Assembly (NCBI RefSeq): GCF_026341035.1 | Contig: NZ_JAPEOQ010000002.1 | Location: 868,001 to 932,000, forward strand | From: Streptomyces sp. NBC_01016 | Lineage (GTDB): Bacteria; Actinomycetota; Actinomycetes; Streptomycetales; Streptomycetaceae | Direction: 5' to 3' | DNA: 64,000 nt | Shown here: positions 8,942-18,361 of the stretch, one piece after another | Position numbering within the stretch: the first letter of the stretch is position 1 | Layout: every line of letters begins with the position of its first letter | The notes under the pieces: generated by a model | Told to the model about the DNA's origin: nothing | The model's database searches: none | Seen by the model: the letters and a program-made list of their open reading frames with translations, nothing else | Position numbers and translations under genes: made by a program

Positions 8942-9511
8942 ATGAACATCATGCTTTTCCATTCGGCGTTCGGCCTGCGGCCCGCCGTCGAGGCCGCTGC
9001 CGACCGGCTGCGGGCCGCCGGGCACGAGGTGTGGACCCCTGATCTCTTCGAGGGCCGCACCTTCGACAGCGTCGAGGAGGGCATGGCCTTCAAGGACGAG
9101 ATCGGCAAGGACGAGCTGCTCAAGCGCGCCGTCCTGGCGGCCGCGCCCTACTCCGACCGCGGTCTCGTCTACGCCGGGTTCTCGTTCGGCGCCGCGACCG
9201 CGCAGACCCTCGCCCTCGGCGACGACAAGGCGAAGGGGCTGCTGCTCCTGCACGGCACGTCCGACATCGCGGAGGGCGTCACCGTGGACGAGCTCCCGGT
9301 CCAGCTGCACGTCGCCGAGCCCGACCCCTTCGAGACGGACGACTGGCTGACCGCCTGGTACCTGCAGATGGGGCGCGCGGGGGCCGACGTGGAGGTCTAC
9401 CGGTACGCCGGGGCGGGCCACCTCTACACCGACCCCGACCTGCCGGACTTCGACGAGGAGGCCGCCGAGGCCACCTGGCGGGTGGCGCTCGGCTTCCTCG
9501 AAACGCTGTAG
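8942..9511 (+). CDS. Dienelactone hydrolase-family alpha/beta hydrolase
   Basis: 189 residues. Alpha/beta hydrolase core: MLFHSAFG near the N terminus, a nucleophile elbow GFSFGAA (a Ser where classical dienelactone hydrolases have Cys), an acid region around VAEPDPFETDDW, and the His in AGAGHLYTD near residue 160. The substrate is unknown. Two ATGs are possible; 8942 gives the usual MNIMLFHS opening, 8933 adds three residues. Confidence 0.85.
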   Translation: MNIMLFHSAFGLRPAVEAAADRLRAAGHEVWTPDLFEGRTFDSVEEGMAFKDEIGKDELLKRAVLAAAPYSDRGLVYAGFSFGAATAQTLALGDDKAKGLLLLHGTSDIAEGVTVDELPVQLHVAEPDPFETDDWLTAWYLQMGRAGADVEVYRYAGAGHLYTDPDLPDFDEEAAEATWRVALGFLETL

Positions 9512-9517
9512 GCGGCG

Positions 9518-9564
9518 CTTTTACGCGACGGGGGAGAGTCCGCTTTACGCGACGGGGGAGTCCG
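9518..9564. repeat. Tandem duplication spanning the phoD stop codon
   Basis: Two near-identical copies (9518-9542 and 9543-9564) of a block containing TTTACGCGACGGGGGAG. On the minus strand this repeats the last codons of phoD plus the TAA. The second TAA is in frame, 24 bases after the first. Confidence 0.85.
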
Positions 9565-11218
9565 CCCGCTCGACCTTCTGGGTGCCGGTGAGGGTGCGGT
9601 ACGAGCGCTGCCAGGCCGACGTCGCGCTCTGGTCCGCGCGGTCGGAGATCACGTAGAAGTCCATCTGTGTGCGCTCGGCCGTGACGTCCAGGACGCCGTA
9701 CCCGTGGCGGTCCATGTCCAGCCAGCGCACGTGCCGGTTGGCCGCCTTGATGGCGCCCTCGGCGACCGTGGAGAGCGTGTCCGGGGCGACGTGCAGGATG
9801 TCGTCCAGGTTGTCGGAGGTCACGGACGTGACCACGAACTCCGTCGCGGCGGAGGGGGACAGCGGATACGTCGCCGCCTTGACCGGCACGTCGTTGGCCC
9901 ACGCCATGTGGATGTCGCCGGTCAGGAAGACGGTGTCGCGGACGGCGTGCTCGCGCAGGTGGGAGATGAGCTCGGCGCGGTCGTGGGTATAGCCGTCCCA
10001 CTGGTCGACATTGATCGCCAGGCCCTCCTTCGGAAGGCCGAGCAGCTCGGCCAGCGGGCCCGCGATGTGGGCGGGCAGCGAACCGAAGGCGACCGGCGAG
10101 ATCATCACTGAGGTGCCGACCAGCTTCCAGCGCGCGTCCGAGGCGGTGAGGCCGGACTTCAGCCAGTCGAGCTGGGCGCGGCCGGTGATCGTACGCTCCG
10201 GGGAGTCCACCGCTCCGTTGCCGACGCTCGACTGCTCCGAGCGGAACGAGCGCAGGTCGAGCAGGTGGAGGTCGGCCAGGTTGCCGAAGCGCAGGCGGCG
10301 GAAGACCGTGCCCGCGGTGGACGGGCGGACCGGCATCCACTCGAAGTAGGCCTGCTTCGCGGCCTGTTGGCGGGCCTGCCAGGAGCCCTCGGTGTCCGGC
10401 GTGTGGTTCTCCGCGCCGCCCGACCAGGCGTCGTTGGCGAACTCGTGGTCGTCCCAGATCGCGATCAGCGGGTGCACGGCCTGCATCGCCTGTACGTCGG
10501 GGTCGGTCTTGGTCTGGCCGTGCCGGGTGCGGTAGTCGGCGAGCGAGACGATCTCGTGGGTCGGCCGGTGCTCGCGGACGGTGTAATCGGCGGTCGGGTA
10601 CTCGCCCGTCTTGTACTCGTAGAGGTAGTCGCCGAGGTGCAGGACCGCGTCCAGGTCGCTGCGGGCGGCCAGGTGCCGGTACGAGGAGTAGTAGCCGGCC
10701 TCCCAGTTGGCGCAGGAGACGACGCCGAAGCGCAGGCCGTCGGGGGACGCGTCGGCGGCGGGGGTGGTGCGGGTGCGGCCCACGGGTGAGTGGGCGGTGT
10801 CCACGGAGAAGCGGAAGTAATAGGCGGTCGCCGGGCGCAGGCCCCTTACATCGGCCTTGACCGTGTGGTCGGAGGCGGCGCTCGCGATCACGGTTCCCCG
10901 GCCGACGATCTGACGGAAGGCCTTGTCCTCTGCTATCTCCCACGCCACCCGCACATCGGGGCCCTTGCCGGAGCCGGGCACCGCGTCGGCGGCCGGCGTC
11001 ATGCGCGTCCACAGCAGGACCCCGTCGGGCAGCGGGTCGCCGGACGCGACGCCGTGCAGGAAGGCGGGGGCTTCGGCGGCGTGGGCGGGGGCAGCGGCGG
11101 CGAGCGGTCCGGCGAGCGCGGCACCCGCGGCCGCGGCCTTGACGACCGTACGGCGGCTCGGGGCGCTCGCCGTGCTCGGCGTGGGTCTGGGAACGGATTG
11201 ATGAAGTCGACTGGTCAC
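9545..11218 (-). CDS. phoD: Secreted alkaline phosphatase/phosphodiesterase, PhoD family (Tat substrate)
   Basis: 557 residues. Twin-arginine signal SRRTVVKAAAAG with Arg22-Arg23 and a probable AHA cleavage site near residue 47. The mature enzyme has the PhoD metal-site motifs: GVASGDPL, FGVVSCANWEAGYYS, HLGDYLYEY, WDDHEFAND, FLTGDIHMAW. These bind the Fe/Ca centre in the B. subtilis enzyme. It is exported folded and releases phosphate from phosphomono- and diesters; in Streptomyces phoD genes are often PhoP-controlled, but I could not identify a PHO box here. It follows the dsbA-like gene and its terminator. Confidence 0.93.
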   Translation of the reverse strand: MTSRLHQSVPRPTPSTASAPSRRTVVKAAAAGAALAGPLAAAAPAHAAEAPAFLHGVASGDPLPDGVLLWTRMTPAADAVPGSGKGPDVRVAWEIAEDKAFRQIVGRGTVIASAASDHTVKADVRGLRPATAYYFRFSVDTAHSPVGRTRTTPAADASPDGLRFGVVSCANWEAGYYSSYRHLAARSDLDAVLHLGDYLYEYKTGEYPTADYTVREHRPTHEIVSLADYRTRHGQTKTDPDVQAMQAVHPLIAIWDDHEFANDAWSGGAENHTPDTEGSWQARQQAAKQAYFEWMPVRPSTAGTVFRRLRFGNLADLHLLDLRSFRSEQSSVGNGAVDSPERTITGRAQLDWLKSGLTASDARWKLVGTSVMISPVAFGSLPAHIAGPLAELLGLPKEGLAINVDQWDGYTHDRAELISHLREHAVRDTVFLTGDIHMAWANDVPVKAATYPLSPSAATEFVVTSVTSDNLDDILHVAPDTLSTVAEGAIKAANRHVRWLDMDRHGYGVLDVTAERTQMDFYVISDRADQSATSAWQRSYRTLTGTQKVERADSPVA

Positions 11219-11248
11219 AGCCGGTCAGACTACTGACTGGTAGATACA

Positions 11249-11283
11249 GAGAACGGGCGAACCCGAAAGGTTCGCCCGCTCTT
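11249..11283 (-). terminator. Rho-independent-like terminator of the DsbA-like gene
   Basis: A perfect 9-bp stem GGGCGAACC (11255-11263) and GGTTCGCCC (11269-11277) around a CGAAA loop. On the minus strand it is followed by TTCTCTGTAT. It lies between the DsbA-like gene and phoD. Confidence 0.8.
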
Positions 11284-11300
11284 CGTCTGTGCTTGGACCC

Positions 11301-11348
11301 GACGTCAGCTCTTGAGGACGTCAGCCCTTGAGAACGTCAGCCCTTGAG
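11301..11348. repeat. Three 16-bp tandem repeats across the stop codon of the DsbA-like gene
   Basis: GACGTCAGCTCTTGAG, GACGTCAGCCCTTGAG and AACGTCAGCCCTTGAG follow each other. The copy next to the gene (11333-11348) contains the stop (TCA at 11337-11339 on the plus strand) and the last codons. Confidence 0.9.
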
Positions 11349-12188
11349 GGCCTTCTCCGTCGCGGTCTTGTACTCGGCCACGGTCATCGGAGCGTTCTGG
11401 CCGTCCGAACCGGTCAGCTTCTTGCCGTCCACGACCAGGCTCGGGGTGCCGGTGACGTCGTCCTTGTTGGTGTCGAACGACTTGGACATCTTCATGGCCC
11501 AGTCGTCGTACGTACCGTCCGTGACGGCCTTCTGGAACGCCTTGTTGCCCTTGAGCGAGTCCACGGTGTCGGCGATCTTGATCAGGTAGTCGTCGTCCTT
11601 GAACTTGTCGTCGCTCTCCTCGGGGTGGAACTTCGCCGAGTAGAGCGCCGTCTTGTAGTCGAGGAAGGCGTCCTGGCTCACGTTGAGGGCCGCGCCGAGC
11701 GCGCTCAGCGCGTTCTTCGAGCCCTCGCCGTTGGTGCCGACGTCGCCCTTGGCCGCGCTGTCGCCGTCGAGGAACGTGCCGCCGATGTATTGGATCTTGA
11801 ACTTGCCGGCCTCGACGTCCTTGTGGAGCTGCGGGCCGACCGTCTGCTCGAAGGAGGCGCAGACCGGGCAGCGCGAGTCCTCGTAGATCTTCATGGTCTT
11901 CTTGGCACTGGACTTGCCGATGACGACGGTCGTGCCGTCCTTGCCCGAGGTGTTCGCGGGCGCCTTCACGGCGGAGGACTTGGCGTCCATCGCCGTCTCC
12001 CAGTGGGAGGGCTTGTTGGCCTGCATCACCGCGTAGCCGACGCCGCCGGCTATCGCGAGGACCGCGACGATGGAGACGCCGACGATCGCCTGCCGCTTCG
12101 TCTTCTCCCGCTTGGCCTGGCGCTCGCGTTCGACGCGCAGCCGCTCACGGGCCGCGGTCTTCGCTTCCTGGGTGTTGCGCTTGCTCAT
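11337..12188 (-). CDS. Membrane-anchored DsbA/thioredoxin-fold oxidoreductase
   Basis: 283 residues. A highly charged cytoplasmic N terminus (1-33) is followed by one transmembrane helix (about 34-54), then an extracytoplasmic thioredoxin-fold domain with the active site C107-P-V-C110. A cis-Pro region GTPSLVVDGKKL lies near residue 255. It probably introduces or shuffles disulfides in secreted proteins. A paralogue lies at 50032. The gene follows an unknown membrane-protein gene on the same strand with a 70-base gap. Its 3' end carries three 16-bp repeats. Confidence 0.9.
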   Translation of the reverse strand: MSKRNTQEAKTAARERLRVERERQAKREKTKRQAIVGVSIVAVLAIAGGVGYAVMQANKPSHWETAMDAKSSAVKAPANTSGKDGTTVVIGKSSAKKTMKIYEDSRCPVCASFEQTVGPQLHKDVEAGKFKIQYIGGTFLDGDSAAKGDVGTNGEGSKNALSALGAALNVSQDAFLDYKTALYSAKFHPEESDDKFKDDDYLIKIADTVDSLKGNKAFQKAVTDGTYDDWAMKMSKSFDTNKDDVTGTPSLVVDGKKLTGSDGQNAPMTVAEYKTATEKALKG

Positions 12189-12258
12189 GGTTGTGCTCCG
12201 TAGGTGAGTGACATGCGTATGGGGGACTGCCGTGCCGGAGCCCGAGCCGGACGGTGGC

Positions 12259-12957
12259 TCAGGCGGCGGGGCACGGCGGCCCGCGCCGTCCTACGGAGTG
12301 CACCCAGAGCCGGGTGCGGGAGGCCGGTACGCGCGTGGCGGGGCGCGGAAGGCGGACGGTGGGCTCGCGCCGGACGGTGACCGCGGCGAACGCGATGAGC
12401 AGCGGCCGGAACGCGAAGGCGGCCACCGCGCGCAGCAGTTGGGCCAGGGCCTGCTCACCGCGGCGCAGCCAGGCGGCCGCGAGCAGGCCGACGGCGACGT
12501 GCGCGCCGAGGAGCAGCCAGGAGGCCGCCGGGTCGGTGTGCGCGAAGAGGGCCGCGGCCCGCTCCGTGCTGCCGCCTGTCATCCGGGCCAGCGGTGTGCC
12601 CACGTTCCCCGCGCACAGCACGTCGAAGCCGAACTGGCGCAGTGGGCCCGCGACGGGGCCGCCCGCCCGGCCGTAACAGACGTGCTGGCCGGTCGTGAAG
12701 ACCGTGTCGGCGGCCAGTTCCAGCGGGACGAGCAGGGCCGCGATCCGGCCGAAGCCGCGCTCGCGTCCTGCCAGCGCGTACGCGATCACGAAGACGGCCG
12801 CGGTGATCGCGGCGACCGTCGTGAGGGGTAGCGGGGCCCGGGACAGCAGCACGTGCGACGCGGCGGACAGCGTCACGGCGCAGGCCGTGAACAGCGCCGC
12901 GCGCATCACTCGTAGCTGGGTCCCGGATATGTCGTCCATCGCGGCAGAGTGTGCCAT
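12259..12957 (-). CDS. Uncharacterised membrane protein
   Basis: 232 residues, not recognised. At least four to five hydrophobic segments can be seen in residues 15-180. A short loop has the motif QHVCYG followed by a Gly-rich stretch, and the C-terminal ~40 residues are basic and Pro/Arg-rich. ATG 12957 is chosen because CAGGAAG lies five bases upstream; a second ATG at 12939 is possible. It has no CXXC, so it is not a VKOR-type partner for the DsbA-like protein downstream. Co-transcription with DUF2252 upstream (46-base gap) is possible. Confidence 0.7.
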   Translation of the reverse strand: MAHSAAMDDISGTQLRVMRAALFTACAVTLSAASHVLLSRAPLPLTTVAAITAAVFVIAYALAGRERGFGRIAALLVPLELAADTVFTTGQHVCYGRAGGPVAGPLRQFGFDVLCAGNVGTPLARMTGGSTERAAALFAHTDPAASWLLLGAHVAVGLLAAAWLRRGEQALAQLLRAVAAFAFRPLLIAFAAVTVRREPTVRLPRPATRVPASRTRLWVHSVGRRGPPCPAA

Positions 12958-13003
12958 GGCTTCCTGTAAGCGATGCCTAAAGGGGGCCGATTCACAGCAC
13001 CTT

Positions 13004-14329
13004 TCACAGCCCCGGGATCCGGCCGTTGCGGAACAGGTCCACGAAGATCTGGTGGTCCGCACGCGCGCGTGCCCCGTAGGAGTGCGCGAAGTCGACCAGC
13101 AGGGGCGCGAAGCCTTCCTCGTCGGCGGCGATCGCCGCGTCGATGGCGCGCTCCGTGGAGAACGGGACGAGCGACTCGCCGGACTGGTCGTCCGCCGCCG
13201 CGTGCATCGTCGCCGTGGCCCGGCCGAGGTCGGCGACGACCGCCGCGATCTCCTCGTACTCGTCGATGTCGCCCCAGTCCAGGTCCACCGCGTACGGCGA
13301 GATCTCGGCGACCAGCTGCCCGGCCCCGTCGAGCTCCGTCCAGCCCAGCCACGGGTCGGCGTGCGCCTGCAGGGCGCGCTGCGAGATGACCGTGCGGTGG
13401 CCCTCGTGCTGGAAGTACTCGCGGACCGCCGGGTCGGTGATGTGCCGCGAGACGGCCGGGGTCTGGGCCTGCTTCATATAGATCACGACATCGTTCTCGA
13501 GGGCGTCGCTGTTGCCCTCCAGGAGGATGTTGTACGAGGGGAGGCCCGCGGAGCCGATACCGATGCCGCGGCGCCCGACCACGTCCTTCACCCGGTACGA
13601 GTCGGGGCGGGACAGGGAGGCCTCCGGCAGCGTCTCCAGGTACCCGTCGAACGCCGCGAGCACCTTGTAGCGCGTCGCCGCGTCCAGCTCGATGCTGCCG
13701 CCGCCCTCGGCGAAGCGGCGCTCGAACTCGCGGATCTCCGTCATGGACTCGAGCAGGCCGAAACGGGTCAGCGAGCGGGCGTCGCGCAGCGCCTCCAGGA
13801 GGGGGCCCTCGGCCGTGTCCAGCGTGAAGGGCGGCACCTCGTCGCTCTTGGCGCCGGTCGCCAGCGCGTGGATGCGCTCGCGGTAGGCCGCCGCGTACGT
13901 GCGCACGAGGTCCGTGATCTGCTCGTCGCTCAGCGCCTTCGAGTAGCCGACCAGCGCCATGGAGGCGGCGAAGCGCTTGAGGTCCCAGGTGAAGGGGCCC
14001 ACGTACGCCTCGTCGAAGTCGTTCACGTTGAAGATCAGCCGGCCCGTGGAGTCCATGTACGTGCCGAAGTTCTCCGCGTGCAGGTCGCCGTGGATCCACA
14101 CCCGGCTGGTGCGCTCGTCCAGGTACGGCCCGCCGTGCTGCTCGCGCTCCACGTCCCCGTAGAACAGGCAGGCCGTGCCCCGGTAGAACGCGAAGGCCGA
14201 GGCCGCCATCTTGCGGAATTTGACCCGGAAGGCCGCGGGGTCGGCGGCGAGGAGCTCGCCGAACGCGGTGTCGAAGACGGAGAGAATCTGCTCGCCGCGC
14301 TGCTCAGCGGTGGGCTGCGGTTCCGACAT
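13004..14329 (-). CDS. DUF2252 family protein (kinase-fold-like)
   Basis: 441 residues. The DUF2252 hallmarks are visible: FYRGTACLFYGD near residue 47, WIHGDLHAENFGTYMD around 78-93 (HGDLHxxN is the aminoglycoside-kinase-like loop), and FNVNDFDEAYVGPFTWDLKRF around 100-120. A C-terminal FAHSYGARARADH stretch precedes the end. Family function is not established; the HGDLHxEN...NDFD pair suggests a phosphotransferase fold. The ATG at 14329 has AGGAGG at good distance. Divergent from dnaE. Confidence 0.9.
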   Translation of the reverse strand: MSEPQPTAEQRGEQILSVFDTAFGELLAADPAAFRVKFRKMAASAFAFYRGTACLFYGDVEREQHGGPYLDERTSRVWIHGDLHAENFGTYMDSTGRLIFNVNDFDEAYVGPFTWDLKRFAASMALVGYSKALSDEQITDLVRTYAAAYRERIHALATGAKSDEVPPFTLDTAEGPLLEALRDARSLTRFGLLESMTEIREFERRFAEGGGSIELDAATRYKVLAAFDGYLETLPEASLSRPDSYRVKDVVGRRGIGIGSAGLPSYNILLEGNSDALENDVVIYMKQAQTPAVSRHITDPAVREYFQHEGHRTVISQRALQAHADPWLGWTELDGAGQLVAEISPYAVDLDWGDIDEYEEIAAVVADLGRATATMHAAADDQSGESLVPFSTERAIDAAIAADEEGFAPLLVDFAHSYGARARADHQIFVDLFRNGRIPGL

Positions 14330-14569
14330 CGCTGGGTGCCTCCTGGTGCGGGGTGGGGCGGGATCTGCGGTACGCGGTGCTGATGCGTGGGACAGATGTT
14401 CTGTTCGGTCCAACGCACGACCGTACTCCGGAGTGCCCGCCGGTTGTCAGTGACCGGTCGTAGACTTCCAAGCTGTCCCCCAGGCCCGCCCGTCACCCGA
14501 CCGCCACCCCTCAACGAGGCGCTGCGCGCCGCCCCTTTTGAATCGTGTTTTCCTTTGGAGGCCCCCACC

Positions 14570-17500
14570 GTGTCCAAGCCGCCCTTCACGCACCTGCATG
14601 TGCACACCCAGTACTCGCTTCTGGACGGTGCGGCGCGGCTCAATGACATGTTCAAGGCCGCCGGCGACATGGGCATGACGCACATCGCGATGTCCGACCA
14701 CGGCAACCTGCACGGGGCGTACGACTTCTTCCACACCGCGGAGAAGGCGGGCATCACGCCGATCATCGGCATCGAGGCCTACGTCGCCCCGGAGTCCCGG
14801 CGCAACAAGCGGAAGGTCCAGTGGGGGCAGCCGCACCAGAAGCGCGACGACGTCTCCGGTTCCGGTGGTTACACCCACAAGACGATGTGGGCGGCGAACA
14901 GCACGGGGCTGCACAACCTGTTCAAGCTGTCGTCGGACGCGTACGCCGAGGGCTGGCTGCAGAAGTGGCCGCGCATGGACAAGGAGACGCTCTCCCAGTG
15001 GAGCGAGGGCATCATCGCCTCCACCGGCTGCCCCTCCGGTGAGCTGCAGACCCGCCTGCGCCTCGGCCAGTTCGACGAGGCGGTCAAGGCGGCGGCCGAG
15101 TACCAGGACATCTTCGGCAAGGACCGGTACTTCCTGGAGCTGATGGACCACGGCATCGACATCGAGCACCGGGTCCGCGAGGACCTCCTGCGGGTCGGCA
15201 AGAAGGTCGGCATCCCGCCCCTGGTGACGAACGACTCGCACTACACGTACGCGAACGAGGCGACGGCGCACGACGCGCTGCTGTGCATCCAGACCGGCAA
15301 GAACCTCTCCGACCCGGACCGCTTCCGGTTCAACGGCACGGGCTACTACCTGAAGTCGACGGACGAGATGTACGCCATCGACTCCTCGGACGCCTGGCAG
15401 GAGGGCTGCCGCAACACGCTGCTCGTGGCCGAGCAGATCGACACGACCGGCATGTTCGAGAAGCGCGACCTCATGCCGAAGTTCGACATCCCGGAAGGCT
15501 TCACGGAGATCACCTGGTTCCAGGAGGAGGTCCGGGTCGGCATGAACCGCCGCTACCCGGGCGGCGTCCCCGAGGACCGCCAGAAGCAGGTCGAGTACGA
15601 GATGGACATCATCATCCAGATGGGGTTCCCGGGGTACTTCCTGGTCGTCGCCGACTTCATCATGTGGGCCAAGAACAACGGCATCGCGGTGGGTCCGGGC
15701 CGTGGTTCCGCGGCCGGTTCGATCGTCGCGTACGCCATGGGCATCACCGACCTCGACCCGATCACGCACGGGCTGATCTTCGAGCGGTTCCTCAACCCCG
15801 AGCGCGTCTCCATGCCCGATGTCGACATCGACTTCGACGAGCGCAGGCGCGTCGAAGTGATCAGGTACGTGACCGAGAAGTACGGCGCCGACAAGGTCGC
15901 CATGATCGGCACCTACGGCAAGATCAAGGCCAAGAACGCGATCAAGGACTCCGCGCGCGTGCTCGGCTACCCGTACGCGATGGGCGACCGCCTCACCAAG
16001 GCGATGCCCGCTGACGTCCTCGGCAAGGGCATCGACCTCTCCGGCATCACCGACTCCCAGCACCCGCGCTACAGCGAGGCCGGCGAGATCCGGGGGATGT
16101 ACGAGAACGAGCCGGACGTCAAGAAGGTCATCGACACCGCCAAGGGCGTCGAGGGTCTGGTCCGGCAGATGGGTGTGCACGCGGCCGGCGTGATCATGTC
16201 CAGCGAGCCGATCGTCGACCACGCCCCGCTGTGGACCCGGCACACCGACGGCGTGACGATCACGCAGTGGGACTACCCGCAGTGCGAGTCGCTCGGCCTC
16301 CTGAAGATGGACTTCCTGGGGCTGCGCAACCTGACGATCATGGACGACGCCGTCAAGATGGTGCGTTCCAACAAGGGCATCGACCTGGAGATGCTCGATC
16401 TCCCGCTGGACGACCCGAAGACCTTCGAACTGCTCTGCCGCGGTGACACGCTCGGTGTGTTCCAGTTCGACGGCGGCCCGATGCGTTCGCTGCTGCGCCA
16501 GATGCAGCCCGACAACTTCGAGGACATTTCCGCCGTCTCGGCCCTGTACCGGCCGGGCCCGATGGGCATGAACTCGCACATCAACTACGCGGAGCGCAAG
16601 AACGGCCGGCAGGAGATCACGCCGATCCACAAGGAGCTCGAAGAGCCCCTGAAGGAGACGCTCGGCCTGACCTACGGCCTGATCGTGTACCAGGAGCAGG
16701 TGCAGAAGGCCGCGCAGATCGTCGCCGGCTACTCGCTCGGCGAGGCCGACGTGCTGCGCCGCGTGATGGGCAAGAAGAAGCCCGAGGAACTGGCGAAGAA
16801 CTTCGTCCTCTTCCAGGAGGGCGCGAAGAAGAAGGGCTTCTCCGACGCGGCGATCCAGGCCCTGTGGGACGTCCTGGTCCCGTTCGCGGGCTACGCGTTC
16901 AACAAGGCGCACTCCTCCGCGTACGGCCTGGTCACCTACTGGACCGCGTACCTGAAGGCGAACTACCCCGCCGAGTACATGGCCGCGCTGCTCACCTCGG
17001 TCAAGGACGACAAGGACAAGTCGGCCGTCTACCTCAACGAGTGCCGGCGCATGAAGATCAAGGTCCTCCCGCCGGACGTGAACGAGTCGGTGCACAACTT
17101 CGCCGCCCAGGGCGACGACGTGATCCTCTTCGGCCTGGAGGCGGTCCGCAACGTCGGGTCGAACGTGGTGGAGTCGATCGTCCGGGCCCGCAAGGCGAAG
17201 GGGAAGTTCACCTCGTTCCCCGACTACCTGGACAAGATCGAGGCCGCCGCCTGCAACAAGCGGACGACGGAATCGCTGATCAAGGCCGGCGCCTTCGACG
17301 CGATGAACCACACCCGCAAGGGCCTCACCGCCCAGTACGAGCCGATGATCGACAACGTCGTGGCGGTGAAGCGCAAGGAGGCCGAGGGACAGTTCGACCT
17401 CTTCGGCGGCATGGGCGAGGGGGAGAGCGACGAGCCGGGCTTCGGCCTCGACGTCGAGTTCTCCACCGACGAGTGGGACAAGACGTACCTGCTCGCCCAG

Positions 17501-18109
17501 GAGCGCGAGATGCTCGGCCTGTACGTCTCCGACCACCCGCTCTTCGGCCTGGAGCATGTGCTCTCCGACAAGGCGGACGCGGGCATCGGCCAGCTCACCG
17601 GCGGTGACTTCGGGGACGGTGCGGTCGTCACGGTCGGCGGCATCATCTCGGGCCTCCAGCGCAAGATGACCAAGCAGGGCAACGCCTGGGCGATCGCGAC
17701 CGTCGAGGACCTCGCCGGTTCCATCGAGTGCATGTTCTTCCCGGCGACGTACCAGCTGGTGTCCACGCAGCTCGTCGAGGACGCCGTGGTGTTCGTGAAG
17801 GGCCGCCTCGACAAGCGGGAGGACGTGCCGCGCCTGGTCGCCATGGAGATGCAGGTCCCCGACCTGTCGAACGCGGGGACCAACGCGCCGGTGACCCTCA
17901 CGATCCCGGCCCTGAAGGTGACCCCGCCGATGATCAGCCGACTCGGCGAGATCCTCACCAACCACCGCGGCGACAGCGAGGTGCGGATCAAGCTCCAGGG
18001 GCCGCGCAAGACCACGGTGCTGCGGCTCGACCGGCACCGGGTGAAGCCCGACCCGGCGCTGTACGGCGACCTGAAGGTGCTGCTCGGTCCTTCCTGCCTG
18101 GCAGGTTGA
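14570..18109 (+). CDS. dnaE: DNA polymerase III alpha subunit
   Basis: Replicative polymerase catalytic subunit, 1179 residues, typical for actinobacterial DnaE1. Domains in order: N-terminal PHP domain (HLHVHTQYSLLDG, residues 8-20), polymerase palm with GPGRGSAAGS near 380 and the catalytic acidic triplet PDVDIDF (Asp417/Asp419), the thumb/fingers (tandem HhH region near 850-920), and a C-terminal OB fold (GGIISGLQRKMTKQGNAWAIATVEDL). The GTG at 14570 follows TTTGGAGG, the best ribosome binding site near the conserved start. A strong hairpin terminator follows at 18128. Confidence 0.98.
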   Translation: MSKPPFTHLHVHTQYSLLDGAARLNDMFKAAGDMGMTHIAMSDHGNLHGAYDFFHTAEKAGITPIIGIEAYVAPESRRNKRKVQWGQPHQKRDDVSGSGGYTHKTMWAANSTGLHNLFKLSSDAYAEGWLQKWPRMDKETLSQWSEGIIASTGCPSGELQTRLRLGQFDEAVKAAAEYQDIFGKDRYFLELMDHGIDIEHRVREDLLRVGKKVGIPPLVTNDSHYTYANEATAHDALLCIQTGKNLSDPDRFRFNGTGYYLKSTDEMYAIDSSDAWQEGCRNTLLVAEQIDTTGMFEKRDLMPKFDIPEGFTEITWFQEEVRVGMNRRYPGGVPEDRQKQVEYEMDIIIQMGFPGYFLVVADFIMWAKNNGIAVGPGRGSAAGSIVAYAMGITDLDPITHGLIFERFLNPERVSMPDVDIDFDERRRVEVIRYVTEKYGADKVAMIGTYGKIKAKNAIKDSARVLGYPYAMGDRLTKAMPADVLGKGIDLSGITDSQHPRYSEAGEIRGMYENEPDVKKVIDTAKGVEGLVRQMGVHAAGVIMSSEPIVDHAPLWTRHTDGVTITQWDYPQCESLGLLKMDFLGLRNLTIMDDAVKMVRSNKGIDLEMLDLPLDDPKTFELLCRGDTLGVFQFDGGPMRSLLRQMQPDNFEDISAVSALYRPGPMGMNSHINYAERKNGRQEITPIHKELEEPLKETLGLTYGLIVYQEQVQKAAQIVAGYSLGEADVLRRVMGKKKPEELAKNFVLFQEGAKKKGFSDAAIQALWDVLVPFAGYAFNKAHSSAYGLVTYWTAYLKANYPAEYMAALLTSVKDDKDKSAVYLNECRRMKIKVLPPDVNESVHNFAAQGDDVILFGLEAVRNVGSNVVESIVRARKAKGKFTSFPDYLDKIEAAACNKRTTESLIKAGAFDAMNHTRKGLTAQYEPMIDNVVAVKRKEAEGQFDLFGGMGEGESDEPGFGLDVEFSTDEWDKTYLLAQEREMLGLYVSDHPLFGLEHVLSDKADAGIGQLTGGDFGDGAVVTVGGIISGLQRKMTKQGNAWAIATVEDLAGSIECMFFPATYQLVSTQLVEDAVVFVKGRLDKREDVPRLVAMEMQVPDLSNAGTNAPVTLTIPALKVTPPMISRLGEILTNHRGDSEVRIKLQGPRKTTVLRLDRHRVKPDPALYGDLKVLLGPSCLAG

Positions 18110-18127
18110 CCCCGCCGAGACACGCGC

Positions 18128-18161
18128 GAGGGGCGCACCCGGACTTCCGGGTGCGCCCCTC
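18128..18161 (+). terminator. Terminator of dnaE, probably bidirectional
   Basis: Perfect 15-bp stem GAGGGGCGCACCCGG (18128-18142) and its complement (18147-18161) around an ACTT loop, followed by GCTTTGTG. It also lies just beyond the stop of the convergent 56-codon gene at 18191. Confidence 0.9.
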
Positions 18162-18190
18162 GCTTTGTGCCAACTGCCTTACGAGGCGCC

Positions 18191-18361
18191 TCAGTTGTGA
18201 CCGAAGCGGCGCTCGCGGTGCTTGCGGGCCACGTCGCCCGGAGTCGCCTCCACGGCCGACTTGGCCTGGGCCTCCATGGCCGAGGACCGGGCCTGCTCGT
18301 CCGGCTGAGCGGCCTGGGCCGCCTTCTGCTGATGGCGGTTCTGCTTACGGTTCTTGGCCAT
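18191..18361 (-). CDS. Small basic hydrophilic protein (56 residues), unknown function
   Basis: Opens MAKNRKQNRH and ends RKHRERRFGHN. It is rich in Gln, Ala, Lys and Arg, with no hydrophobic segment. The Shine-Dalgarno CAGGAGG ahead of ATG 18361 is strong, and codon bias is good for its length. Similar short lysine/glutamine-rich proteins are widespread in Streptomyces next to dnaE and remain unnamed. Its start region faces the divergent NYN gene. RNA or nucleoid binding is possible from composition only. Confidence 0.8.
   Translation of the reverse strand: MAKNRKQNRHQQKAAQAAQPDEQARSSAMEAQAKSAVEATPGDVARKHRERRFGHN

Noticed and set aside
12259..12957. VKOR partner of the DsbA-like protein
   Set aside because: No CXXC or other VKOR cysteines in the membrane protein.
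14447..18037. A nearly 1200-codon open frame on the strand opposite dnaE
   Set aside because: A mirror of the high-GC codon bias of dnaE; Val/Leu/Arg/His-rich with no domains.
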